From assembly GCA_023249815.1 (NCBI GenBank), contig JAHFBX010000004.1:2793-27644 (forward strand): a stretch of 24,852 nt of DNA. The letters run 5' to 3'. Positions within the stretch are counted from its first letter, which is position 1. Every line of letters begins with the position of its first letter. Below are positions 15,648 through 23,631 of the stretch, piece by piece. Source of the DNA: Candidatus Eiseniibacteriota bacterium (lineage in GTDB: Bacteria; Eisenbacteria; RBG-16-71-46). A program made the translations under genes and the position numbers. Under the pieces are notes generated by a model that made no database searches, was not told the DNA's origin, and was given only the letters and a program-made list of their open reading frames with translations.

Positions 15648-18122
15648 ATGTCGAACCTGTCGCCGCTCGCACGCCGCGAACGAACCTCCGCAATCGGATC
15701 GGCGACGTTTCTCGCCCTGGCCGCGCTGCTCCTGCCACGCGCGCTCGCCAGCGCGTCGCCCCCATCGCCGACGCACATCCCAGGCCTCACCGCCGAAGTG
15801 AGCGTCGTGACCGACCGCTGGGGGATCCCGCACATCCGCGCTTCCAACCTCGACGATCTCTACCGTGCCTGGGGCTGGGTGGCAGCGCGTGACCGCCTCT
15901 GGCAGATGGTGTGGACGCGAGCGTCGGGCGAAGGTCGCACGCACCGCTGGCTCGGGAACCGCGCGCTCCAGGCGGACGGCGGCGCGCAGCTCTTCCGCCT
16001 GAGCGAACGCGCTCGCGAGATCTGGCAGCGCGAGCGACGGGATGCGGACGTGCGCGCCGCGCTCGAGCACTACAGCGCCGGGGTCAACGCCTACCTCGCG
16101 GAGTGCCGCAGCGGCGGCCGCGCGTGGCCGGCCGAACTGGTGCGGCTCGGCGAGCGGCCACGCGACTGGACACCCGAGGACTGCGTGCTGGTCGTGCTGG
16201 GCATGGGCATCACGCTCGACCTCGACTTCCCCGAGCTCCGCGAAGCGCAGAGCGTGACCGAGCATGGCGCGACCTGGCTCGCGAATCGCCGCCGCTTCGA
16301 GGGCGAGTGGATGTACAGCACCGTCCCCGACAGCGCCTCGGGCCGATTCGGCGACGGCGGTGCCGCGACACGCGCGCCATCGCCGCCGGGCTTGACCGGC
16401 GCCCGCATGCGATCCCCGGAAACGCTCCCCCGCGTCGCGCGCCAGCAGATCGCGGGCGCGCTCGCCGCCTTCCCACCGCACGACGCGGACGGGGCGAGCC
16501 GTGCGAGCAACGCATTCGTGGTGGGCGCGCGCCGCTCGGCGAGCGGCCGGCCGATCCTCGCCAATGATCCGCACCTTGGCCTCGCCACGCCGGGTGCATT
16601 TCACGTCCTGCACGTCTCGGTGCCGGGCGTCGTGGACGCCGTGGGCGCGGAGATCGCGGGGCTCCCCATCATCGCAAGCGGTCGCAACCCGCGCGTGGCC
16701 TGGGGGGTCACGGCGCTCTCGGCCGACGTGGTGGATGTCTATGCCGACACGCTCTCGGCGGACGGGCGGCGCGTGCGACATGCGACGCCCGACGGCCGGG
16801 TCGAGTGGGTGCCCGTCGGGACCAAGCCCTTCGAGTTGAGCTACGGTGTACTGGGCGTTCGCGTGCCGGTGCCCGCGTTCGTCCAGGCGCGCCGCTACAC
16901 GCCGCACGGCCCGGTGCTGGTCTGGGCGCCCAAGCGCAGGCTGGCGTACTCCGCGCGCTGGACAGCCATGGAGGATCGCGTTCGGTTCGACAGGATACTC
17001 GGCGTCGAACGTGTCTCGAGCGCAGCGGAGTTGGTGGACCGCCTCTCCACGCTCGTCACGCCCTGCTTCAACGTGGTCGCGGCCGACGCCTCTGGCGAGG
17101 CCCGCTTTCGGAGCGTCGGGCTGCTGCCCGTGCGCGCGAGCGAACCCGGGCCGGGCCCGCTGCCGTCCGACGGTCGTCACGAGTGGACCGGCTTCGTGCC
17201 CGCGGAGCGCATGCCGCAGTGGCGCGTGCCGCCGGCGGGATTCGCCGCGAACGCGAACAATCGGCCCATCGGCGGGGCGTATCCCTACTCGCTCCCGCGC
17301 TTCGACTGGGCGCACGACCGCGCGCGGCGCATCGCCCAGCGGCTGGGCGGTGACCGGAGCGTCACGGTGGAGGACGCCGCCAGTGTCCAGAACGACGTGT
17401 ACTCGCTCGCCGCCGAGCGCTTCCTGCCGCTCCTCCTCCGGAACGCGGACGCCTCGCGAGACAGGCTGTCGCCGCGACTCGAGGCCGCGCTCGACACGCT
17501 TCGCGCATGGGATCGTTTCGCGCGCAGGTCAAAGGTCGCCCCGACGCTCTACCGAGCCTGGATCGCCGCGCTGCAGCGCCGCTCCGGTCTCGAGGGCCTC
17601 CCCGGACTCGCGTTCGCCGCGCTTTCGGGCGAGGCGCCGGAGGCGCTCGCAGTGCCCGGCTCGCCGTCGAGTCGCGAGTCGCCCGAGCGCGCCGCGGTGG
17701 CCGCGCTCGCGATGGCGCTCGACACGCTCACCGCCCGCCTCGGGCCCGAGCTAGGGAGTTGGCGCTACGCCCGCGCGCACCAGGCCCGATTCCGACACGC
17801 GCTGTCCGGCCTGGACACGCGCGCGCGCTGGGAGCCCCCGCTCATGCCCGAGGACGGTGACAACGCCACGCCGAGCGTGGGCCCCTCGCGGCTCCCGTGG
17901 AGCACCGAGGTCGTGCACGGGCCGGCGTTCCGGCACGTCGTGGACCTCGCGCGGCCACTCGTCTCTTATGGAGTGGTCCCGCCATGGAACAGCGCGGCGT
18001 TCGCGCCCACCGGCGAGCGCGACCTGCGCGTGCCGTGGGCGAACCATGCCTACGTGCCGTTTCACATGGACTGGGCGAGGATCGAGGCGGTCGCGCTCGA
18101 TCGCGTGCGACTCTCGCCGTAG
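15648..18122 (+). CDS. Penicillin-acylase-family N-terminal nucleophile hydrolase
   Basis: This 824-residue exported protein belongs to the penicillin/AHL/cephalosporin acylase family, periplasmic amidases made as precursors that cut themselves into alpha and beta chains. A leader (about 16-36) is followed by VVTDRWGIPHIRASN and ARDRLWQM, typical of the alpha chain. The beta chain should start at Ser287 in SRASNAFVVGARRSASG, followed by LANDPHLGL; the residue before the nucleophile is Ala where Gly is common. Later come PHGPV, FNVVAADASG, ANANNRPIGG and a C-terminal PWNSAAFAPTG. The substrate could be an acyl-homoserine lactone, a peptide or another amide; sequence alone does not decide. An alternative start at 15615 would add 11 residues. 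The DUF6265 gene begins 32 nt after its stop and is probably co-transcribed. Confidence 0.87.
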   Translation: MSNLSPLARRERTSAIGSATFLALAALLLPRALASASPPSPTHIPGLTAEVSVVTDRWGIPHIRASNLDDLYRAWGWVAARDRLWQMVWTRASGEGRTHRWLGNRALQADGGAQLFRLSERAREIWQRERRDADVRAALEHYSAGVNAYLAECRSGGRAWPAELVRLGERPRDWTPEDCVLVVLGMGITLDLDFPELREAQSVTEHGATWLANRRRFEGEWMYSTVPDSASGRFGDGGAATRAPSPPGLTGARMRSPETLPRVARQQIAGALAAFPPHDADGASRASNAFVVGARRSASGRPILANDPHLGLATPGAFHVLHVSVPGVVDAVGAEIAGLPIIASGRNPRVAWGVTALSADVVDVYADTLSADGRRVRHATPDGRVEWVPVGTKPFELSYGVLGVRVPVPAFVQARRYTPHGPVLVWAPKRRLAYSARWTAMEDRVRFDRILGVERVSSAAELVDRLSTLVTPCFNVVAADASGEARFRSVGLLPVRASEPGPGPLPSDGRHEWTGFVPAERMPQWRVPPAGFAANANNRPIGGAYPYSLPRFDWAHDRARRIAQRLGGDRSVTVEDAASVQNDVYSLAAERFLPLLLRNADASRDRLSPRLEAALDTLRAWDRFARRSKVAPTLYRAWIAALQRRSGLEGLPGLAFAALSGEAPEALAVPGSPSSRESPERAAVAALAMALDTLTARLGPELGSWRYARAHQARFRHALSGLDTRARWEPPLMPEDGDNATPSVGPSRLPWSTEVVHGPAFRHVVDLARPLVSYGVVPPWNSAAFAPTGERDLRVPWANHAYVPFHMDWARIEAVALDRVRLSP

Positions 18123-18154
18123 CACCCACCCGATTCTCAAGGAGGCCGACCCTC

Positions 18155-18625
18155 ATGCGCCTGCTCGTGCTGCTCCTGTCCCTCGGCACGGTCGCCGCCC
18201 CGGCCGGCGCGGCTGGTGGTCCCTGCTCCGTGGACGCGCTGGCGTGGATGGCGGGCTCGTGGTCGACGACGCGAGACAGTGTCCGCGAGGAAGAGCACTG
18301 GATGGCGCCGCGCGGGAACTTCATGTTGGGCATGAATCGCATCGCCTCGGCTTCGAGGGTCAGCTTCGAGTACTTCCGCATCGCGCAGCGTTCGGACGGC
18401 GTCGACTACATCTCGAGTCCGGGTGGGGCGTCGCCAACGTCGTTCGCACTCAAGGACTGTGTGCCGGGCCGTGTCGTGTTCGAGAACCTCGAGCACGACT
18501 TCCCGCAGCGCATCCTCTATTGGCGCGACCATCCCGACACGCTGCACGCGCGCATCGAGGGCATGGTGAAGGGCAGGCTCCGCTCGGCCGAATGGACGTG
18601 GACGCGCGGCACGCTCACGCCCTGA
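18155..18625 (+). CDS. Exported DUF6265 family protein
   Basis: The 156-residue protein has a strong AAGGAGG 9 nt before its ATG and a clear signal peptide (MRLLVLLLSLGTVAAPAGAA). The mature part matches DUF6265: LAWMAGSWST at the start, EEHWMAPRGNFMLGMNR, FEYFRIAQ, PTSFALKDC and the hallmark FENLEHDFPQRILY followed by LHARIEG. The family is thought to have a small lipocalin-like barrel; its ligand is unknown. The same frame is open further upstream inside the preceding gene, but the Shine-Dalgarno and signal peptide fix the start. It probably shares a transcript with the acylase-family gene and ends just before a strong hairpin. Confidence 0.86.
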   Translation: MRLLVLLLSLGTVAAPAGAAGGPCSVDALAWMAGSWSTTRDSVREEEHWMAPRGNFMLGMNRIASASRVSFEYFRIAQRSDGVDYISSPGGASPTSFALKDCVPGRVVFENLEHDFPQRILYWRDHPDTLHARIEGMVKGRLRSAEWTWTRGTLTP

Positions 18626-18630
18626 ACGCG

Positions 18631-18663
18631 CGACGGCGCGCCCCGCGTGGGTGCGCGCCGTCG
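18631..18663. terminator. Bidirectional hairpin terminator between convergent genes
   Basis: Arms 18631-18641 (CGACGGCGCGC) and 18653-18663 (GCGCGCCGTCG) pair perfectly over 11 bp. CCC and GGG in the loop can extend the stem past one bulge to a GCGT tetraloop. It lies 6 nt after the DUF6265 stop and 14 nt from the stop of the convergent sulfotransferase gene, so it can serve both. No T run on either side. Confidence 0.65.
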
Positions 18664-18676
18664 TCAATGTGTCTCG

Positions 18677-20851
18677 TCAGCCCCCGACGACGAACTTCCT
18701 CACCACCGTCTGTCCGGCGGCGGTGCATCTCGAGAAGTAGAGCCCGGGACGCTGGGCGCCGGCGTTCCAGTCCACGCGATGCGATCCCGCGCCGAGGCGT
18801 TCCCGGAGCGGCGTCGAGACGTGGCGGCCGTGGACGTCGTAGATCTCGAGCGTCACCGGCCCCGGCGCGGGCAGGAGGATCTCGAACGTGGCCCGGCCGA
18901 GCACGGGATTCGGCCGCACGACGGCGGCGAGCCGCGTACCAGCGCTCGGGTTCACGCTGACCGTGCCCGCCACGTTCCCCTGGAGGTCCACGGTCTGGGC
19001 CACGATCTCGCCCTCGCTCACCTGCATGATGTAGAGGCGGGAGTGCGCTTCGTTCGAGTCTTCCGGCGCGTACACGATCTGCACGGTGGTGGTGTCGCCG
19101 GGCGCCAGTGTCATGGGAAGCGTGCCCGAGGCGAGCGTGGCGCCGAAGGTCGGGTGCGCAGTGCGCAGGCAGGTGAGGTCGATCGGTCGGTCCCAGTGGT
19201 TCCAGACCTTGAGCGTGCGGCTCGCGGTGAGTCCCGCCGCCGGGGTTTCGATGGCGACGGCCTGCACGTCGGTCAGGATGCGGTTGCTGCGCCACGGCGT
19301 GCGGAACGTGCGGTAGTTCACGTCCGTGGACGGGAACTCCAGCTCGGCGGCGATGCTGCCGTCGGCGTGCAGGTCCACGGCCTTCAGCAATGTGTTGAAC
19401 GGCCCGCCCCAGCCGATGGTGGTGGAACCGTCGGCGTGCCGCTGCACGTTCCCCATGAAGCCGCCGTAGATGTCGGGCGCATGGCGGTACTCCCACACCA
19501 GCGTCGCCACCTTGTTGACCTCGTCCAGCTGGTACTCCACGGCACGGCTGTACTGGGGCACGAGGAAGTTGCCGTTGTCGTACACGGTGAGGTTGCCGTT
19601 CGGCTGGATGCGCGCGTCGTGCGTGTGCGAGAACCCGCGTGAGTCGTTCGGGAACGTCCACTGGTTGTTCGCGGCGTGCAGCCCCATGCGCCAGATCACG
19701 TCGCCCGTCTGCCGGTCGATCTTCGTGAGCTCGTTCATGTGCCGGCACGAGACCACGAGATTCCCGTCGGGCCCCATGTCGATGGAGTTGGCATGTACGT
19801 AGTCCACGCTGGCGCCGGTGAGCGTGGACAGCGGGCTCACCGAACCGTCGGTGATCTTGAAGTGATCCCAGCTTCGCCACTGGAACACGACGTCCTTGTT
19901 TAGGTCGAGTTCCTGCACGATGAGCCCGTACACGGTGGCGTTTGGATTGCCGCCGGCGACCACGGTGTCCATGCCTACGATCTGCGGGTCGTAGGACATC
20001 ATGAGCGCATGGCCGTTCGGCAGGATGTTCAGCTCGTGCAGGTCCGTCGGGTAGCCATTGCCGCACACGAAGCTGTCCACGAACGCGTACGCGCTGTCCA
20101 TCGCGTAGTACTTGTAGGCGCCGTTCATCCAGAACGTGAGTCGTCCGTCGCGCTGGAGCTTGAAGTCCACGGGCAGGAAGTTGGCCTGGAACACGCGCTG
20201 GTAAAGCGGCTTTCCGAAATCGTCGAGGATCTGGAGATTCGCGGTGCTCTGGTTGGCGGTCGCGAACGGCGCCATGAAGAAGACACCCGGGTGCGGCTGA
20301 TTCCGGTTCACGACGGAGATGGTCGGGAATCCCGGCAGCAGCGTGTCGCACGGCAACACGGTCGTCGCGGCGGGCGCCTCGGTGCCCGGCCAGCGGAGGC
20401 CGGGGTCGCGCGGCTTCAGGAACTCGTCGTCCGGCGGTGGCGGCAGCGAACGCGGATCCACGGCGGACACGGTGAACGAGTACGCGAGCGCGGGCAGCGT
20501 GCGCCCCGAGAGCGTCCGAGCTCCCGCGCCGACCTGCACGTGCACACGCTCCGAGAGCGCGAACGGCAGCTCGGGCTTCCACAGGATGGTGCGCCCGTCC
20601 GTGGACAGCGACAGCCGCCCGTCGTGCCGGCCGCTCCGCTCGCCAGTCACGTTCACGAGGCCGGCGTGAAGACTCGCGGGATCGATCGGTGCGCCCGGAC
20701 GGAGCGCGATGTTGTTGCCGGGCGACACGCGTTCGCCGTTCGGAGGCGGCGAGATGTAGGCGTAGTCGCGGGGTGCGGCCGCGGCCCTGGCCGCGGTGGT
20801 CAGCAGCAGCGCGGAAAAGACCAAGCGGATACAGGCCAGCCTCGTGCGCAT
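18677..20851 (-). CDS. Secreted arylsulfotransferase (ASST)-family protein with FlgD-Ig-like tail
   Basis: The 724-residue exported protein begins at an ATG with a strong GGAGGAG 5 nt upstream. After the signal peptide (1-26) comes an Ig-like (Big_5/SbsA-type) domain (about 33-130). The ASST propeller follows (about 170-520) with DLHELNILPNGHALMMSYD, VDYVHANSIDMGPDGNLVVSCR and FSHTHDARIQPNGNLTVYDNG. ASST enzymes move sulfate between phenols through a phosphohistidine-like His intermediate; His272, His353 and His411 are candidate active-site residues here. An Ig-like segment (about 530-630) and a FlgD-Ig / sorting-like domain (about 640-724; RPNPVLGRATF, LEIYDVHGR) end it. Many bacterial relatives have no proven activity, so the substrate is open. 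It is convergent with the DUF6265 gene. Confidence 0.84.
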   Translation of the reverse strand: MRTRLACIRLVFSALLLTTAARAAAAPRDYAYISPPPNGERVSPGNNIALRPGAPIDPASLHAGLVNVTGERSGRHDGRLSLSTDGRTILWKPELPFALSERVHVQVGAGARTLSGRTLPALAYSFTVSAVDPRSLPPPPDDEFLKPRDPGLRWPGTEAPAATTVLPCDTLLPGFPTISVVNRNQPHPGVFFMAPFATANQSTANLQILDDFGKPLYQRVFQANFLPVDFKLQRDGRLTFWMNGAYKYYAMDSAYAFVDSFVCGNGYPTDLHELNILPNGHALMMSYDPQIVGMDTVVAGGNPNATVYGLIVQELDLNKDVVFQWRSWDHFKITDGSVSPLSTLTGASVDYVHANSIDMGPDGNLVVSCRHMNELTKIDRQTGDVIWRMGLHAANNQWTFPNDSRGFSHTHDARIQPNGNLTVYDNGNFLVPQYSRAVEYQLDEVNKVATLVWEYRHAPDIYGGFMGNVQRHADGSTTIGWGGPFNTLLKAVDLHADGSIAAELEFPSTDVNYRTFRTPWRSNRILTDVQAVAIETPAAGLTASRTLKVWNHWDRPIDLTCLRTAHPTFGATLASGTLPMTLAPGDTTTVQIVYAPEDSNEAHSRLYIMQVSEGEIVAQTVDLQGNVAGTVSVNPSAGTRLAAVVRPNPVLGRATFEILLPAPGPVTLEIYDVHGRHVSTPLRERLGAGSHRVDWNAGAQRPGLYFSRCTAAGQTVVRKFVVGG

Positions 20852-20944
20852 GGGGTCTCCTCCCTGAGACCTGCGGGTCGAGCGAGCGTTCAAGCTCGGG
20901 AACGGCGTTGCACCACCCGGCCTCCTGCGGGGCCACTGACCGCC

Positions 20945-20950
20945 ATATTA
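20945..20950 (-). promoter_or_regulatory. -10-like box (TAATAT) upstream of the sulfotransferase-family gene
   Basis: TAATAT on the minus strand is in the most AT-rich spot of the 153-bp divergent region, about 93 nt before the ATG at 20851. No clear -35 is seen. The long leader fits with the strong Shine-Dalgarno of that gene. Confidence 0.35.
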
Positions 20951-20966
20951 CAGAAGCCGCCCCGGA

Positions 20967-20996
20967 TTGCGAGTCCGTCCGGCTGGGCGGTAGCCT
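20967..20996 (+). promoter_or_regulatory. Promoter of the zinc-ribbon gene, leaderless type
   Basis: TTGCGA (20967-20972, 4 of 6), 18 nt, then TAGCCT (20991-20996) ending 8 nt before the ATG at 21005. No Shine-Dalgarno. It supports 21005 over the in-frame ATG at 21038. Confidence 0.45.
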
Positions 20997-21004
20997 GAGC
21001 TTCC

Positions 21005-21433
21005 ATGCTCCGCGCATCCGCTCCCTCGGCACGCACGATGAAGGGCAGCGTCTCGGTCGAGCCGGCGGAACTCGTCCAGCACGACCGGGTTTCAAAAGCC
21101 ACCGTGCGCGTGCTCGGTCACGACCGCCACGATCGCGCGCGGCGTGCGCTCGTCGGGCTCGCGAGCTGCTGGGGCGCCGCGATCGGCGCGGTGTTCCTGC
21201 CCGTGCTTCACTTCGTGCTCGTGCCGTCGCTCGTCGTCGCAGGGCCGATCGTGGCCTGGTCGCAGTTGCGGCAGCACCTCACCGTGCTCGACATCGAGGG
21301 CCCGTGCCCGGCTTGCGCGGCGCCCATTCGCGAGCCGCTCATGAGTGACACCCAGACACCGATCACGATCCGGTGCGAGAGCTGCCGGCGCGCGCTCTCG
21401 GTGCGTCTGCCACCCCATCTGCTGGAGAGCTGA
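21005..21433 (+). CDS. Small membrane protein with C-terminal zinc ribbon
   Basis: The 142-residue protein has a polar N-terminus, one long or two short membrane segments (about 47-84: ALVGLASCWGAAIGAVFLPV…VLVPSLVVAGPIVAW), and a soluble tail with two cysteine pairs, CPAC (101, 104) and CESC (124, 127), 19 residues apart, as in a zinc ribbon. The tail is followed by RRALSVRLPPHLLES. I do not recognise a named family. The zinc ribbon could bind nucleic acid or protein on the cytoplasmic face; that is a guess. The gene is divergent from the sulfotransferase-family gene and ends 17 bp from the stop of the convergent E1 gene. An alternative start at 21038 would remove 11 residues. Confidence 0.75.
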   Translation: MLRASAPSARTMKGSVSVEPAELVQHDRVSKATVRVLGHDRHDRARRALVGLASCWGAAIGAVFLPVLHFVLVPSLVVAGPIVAWSQLRQHLTVLDIEGPCPACAAPIREPLMSDTQTPITIRCESCRRALSVRLPPHLLES

Positions 21434-21450
21434 GGCGACGGGCCAGAGCC

Positions 21451-23586
21451 TTAGTAGGCGGCGAGCTCGCGGAGCGCGGCCACGAGCGTGGCCTTCTGCG
21501 GCAGGATGACCTCCTCGAGCTTGGGCGCGTAGGCGATCGGCGTGTCCAGCGCGCCGACTCGACGCACCGGCGCGTCGAGATCCTGGAAGCACTCGTTCGC
21601 CACCTGTGCCGCCACTTCGGCCCCGAACCCGCAGAACAGCGTGTCCTCGTGCGCGATGAGCACGCGCCCGGTCTTCTTCACCGAGCGCGCGATGGCTTCG
21701 AAGTCGAGCGGCTGCATGGTGCGCAGATCGAGGAGCTCCACCTCCACGCCTTCGTCGGCCAGCTCCTGAGCCGCTAGGACGCCGCGCTGGACGAGCGCCC
21801 CGTAGGTGACGAGCGTGACGTCGGAGCCGGGTCGCACGATGCGCGCGCGCCCGAACGGCACCATGTACTCGGGGCCGGGATAGGGCTCTTTCGCGTACGG
21901 CTGCCGGTAGAGGTGTTTGTGCTCGAGGAACAGCACCGGGTCGTCGGCGCGCAATGCGGTGCGCATGAGGCCTGCCGCATCGCTTGCGCAGCTCGGCAGC
22001 ACGACACGCAGGCCCGGGCAGTGAGCGAAGATGCTCTCGCCACACTGGCTGTGGTACGGCGCTCCGCCCCCCAGGTAGCCACCGTACGCGGTGCGGATCA
22101 CGACCGGGCACGACCAGGCGTTGTTCGAGCGGTAGCGCATGTAGCACAGCTCATCGCGGATCTGCATCATCGCCGGCCAGATGTAGTCGAAGAACTGGAT
22201 CTCCACGACCGGCTTCCAGCCGAGCGTTGCGAGGCCGATGGCGCGGCCCACGATGTTGGCCTCGGCGAGCGGCGAGTTGTACACGCGCTTGCTCCCGAAC
22301 TGCTTCTGCAGTCCCCACGTGACACCGAACACGCCGCCCTTGCCCTTCAACTCACCCAGCACCTCCTCGTGCGACGCGTCCGCGACGTCCTCACCGAACA
22401 TGATGATGCGCGGGTTGCGCTTCATCTCGTCGCGCATCGCGTAGTTGATGCTCTGGAGAATGGTCTCGCCCTGCGCACCCGGCTCGGGTTTCGGTTCGGT
22501 GGCGAAGCGGTCGGAGCCGGGGTCCACGTCGGGCGAGAACACGTACGCGGTCGCGGTGTGCACGGGCGGCTGCGGCGATGTCTGCGCCTGTTCGGAAGCG
22601 GTGCGGATCCCCGCCAAGACGTCGGCATGCAGCTTCTCCAGCTCCGCCTCGGTGAGCACGCCCTCCTGCACCAGGAAGCGCGAGAACGTGCGCAGGCAGT
22701 CCTGCTCGGACTCCGCCGCGCGCAGCGCCGGCGTCTTGTACTTGCTCTCGTCGTCCGACATGGAGTGCGAGTAGGGCCGCGTCACCTTGGCGCGGACGAA
22801 CGCCGGGCCTTTGCGCGCGCGACACCACGCCACGGCCTCTTGCAGCACCCGGTAGGACGCGATTGGATCGCAGCCGTTCACTTCCTCGACCCAGAACAGG
22901 TTCGGGAAGTCCTTCACCAGGCGGGCCACGTTGCCGCCGGCGGTCTGGACGTCCACGGGCACCGAGATCGCGTAGCCGTTGTCCTCGACCAGGAACACGA
23001 CCGGGAGCTTGAGGTTGCAGGCGCTGTTCAGCGCCTCCCAGAACTCGCCCTCGCTCGTCGTGCCATCGCCCGCCGAGCAGTAGACGACCTCGTCGCCCTT
23101 GACGCGGCCGCGAAGCTCGGCGTGCTCGCCCTCGAGGTCCTTGTACTTCACCAGCGCCTCGGCGGCGCCTACGGCCTGGAGGAACTGCGTTCCCGTGGGG
23201 CTCGACTGCGACACGATGTTGAGCTTGCGGTGCCCCCAGTGGCTGGGCATCTGGCGGCCACCCGAGTTCGGGTCCTCGGCCGAGCCCACGGACGAGAGCA
23301 GCATCTCCTTGACCGTCATCCCAAGCCCCAGGCAGAGCGCGCGGTCGCGGTAGTAGGGATAGAAATAGTCGTAGCCGGGCCTGAACGCGCGTCCCGCGGC
23401 GGCCAGCACGGCCTCGTGCCCAGCGCCCGAGATCTGGAAGAACACGAGATTCAGTTTCTTGAGCCGGATCTCCTCGTCGTCCGTCCGCCGCGACGTGAAC
23501 ATCGTGCGATAGAGCTCCACGAGCTCCTCGGAACGGAGCCCGCCCCAGCGGGCGGTCGCGGACGCGGCAGGCTTGACGGAGGCCAT
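21451..23586 (-). CDS. Fused alpha/beta E1 of a branched-chain-type 2-oxoacid dehydrogenase
   Basis: The 711-residue cytoplasmic protein joins both E1 subunits in one chain. Residues 15-330 are the alpha part with the thiamine diphosphate motif GDGTTSEGEFWEALN (from Gly173) to EDNGYAIS (Asn203), and the regulatory-type loop RPYSHSMSDD. After a linker (about 333-372) residues 373-711 are the beta part, with IIMFGEDVAD, NSPLAEANIVGRAIGLA, EIQFFDYIWPAM and LDLRTMQPLD. With E2 and E3 it would decarboxylate branched-chain 2-oxoacids, giving acyl-CoA for branched fatty acids or leucine/valine breakdown; pyruvate is possible too. E2 and E3 are not in the window. The ATG at 23586 has GGGAG 10 nt upstream; a TTG at 23625 would only add a poorly supported 13 residues. 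The TPR gene ends 45 bp upstream on the same strand. Confidence 0.92.
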   Translation of the reverse strand: MASVKPAASATARWGGLRSEELVELYRTMFTSRRTDDEEIRLKKLNLVFFQISGAGHEAVLAAAGRAFRPGYDYFYPYYRDRALCLGLGMTVKEMLLSSVGSAEDPNSGGRQMPSHWGHRKLNIVSQSSPTGTQFLQAVGAAEALVKYKDLEGEHAELRGRVKGDEVVYCSAGDGTTSEGEFWEALNSACNLKLPVVFLVEDNGYAISVPVDVQTAGGNVARLVKDFPNLFWVEEVNGCDPIASYRVLQEAVAWCRARKGPAFVRAKVTRPYSHSMSDDESKYKTPALRAAESEQDCLRTFSRFLVQEGVLTEAELEKLHADVLAGIRTASEQAQTSPQPPVHTATAYVFSPDVDPGSDRFATEPKPEPGAQGETILQSINYAMRDEMKRNPRIIMFGEDVADASHEEVLGELKGKGGVFGVTWGLQKQFGSKRVYNSPLAEANIVGRAIGLATLGWKPVVEIQFFDYIWPAMMQIRDELCYMRYRSNNAWSCPVVIRTAYGGYLGGGAPYHSQCGESIFAHCPGLRVVLPSCASDAAGLMRTALRADDPVLFLEHKHLYRQPYAKEPYPGPEYMVPFGRARIVRPGSDVTLVTYGALVQRGVLAAQELADEGVEVELLDLRTMQPLDFEAIARSVKKTGRVLIAHEDTLFCGFGAEVAAQVANECFQDLDAPVRRVGALDTPIAYAPKLEEVILPQKATLVAALRELAAY

Positions 23587-23631
23587 GGCAGGGGATCTCC
23601 CGGAGGGCTCGAGGCTGGAATCCAATTGAAT

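Noticed and set aside
17897..18154. Longer start for the DUF6265 gene inside the acylase-family gene
   Set aside because: A perfect AAGGAGG and a signal peptide mark 18155 as the start.
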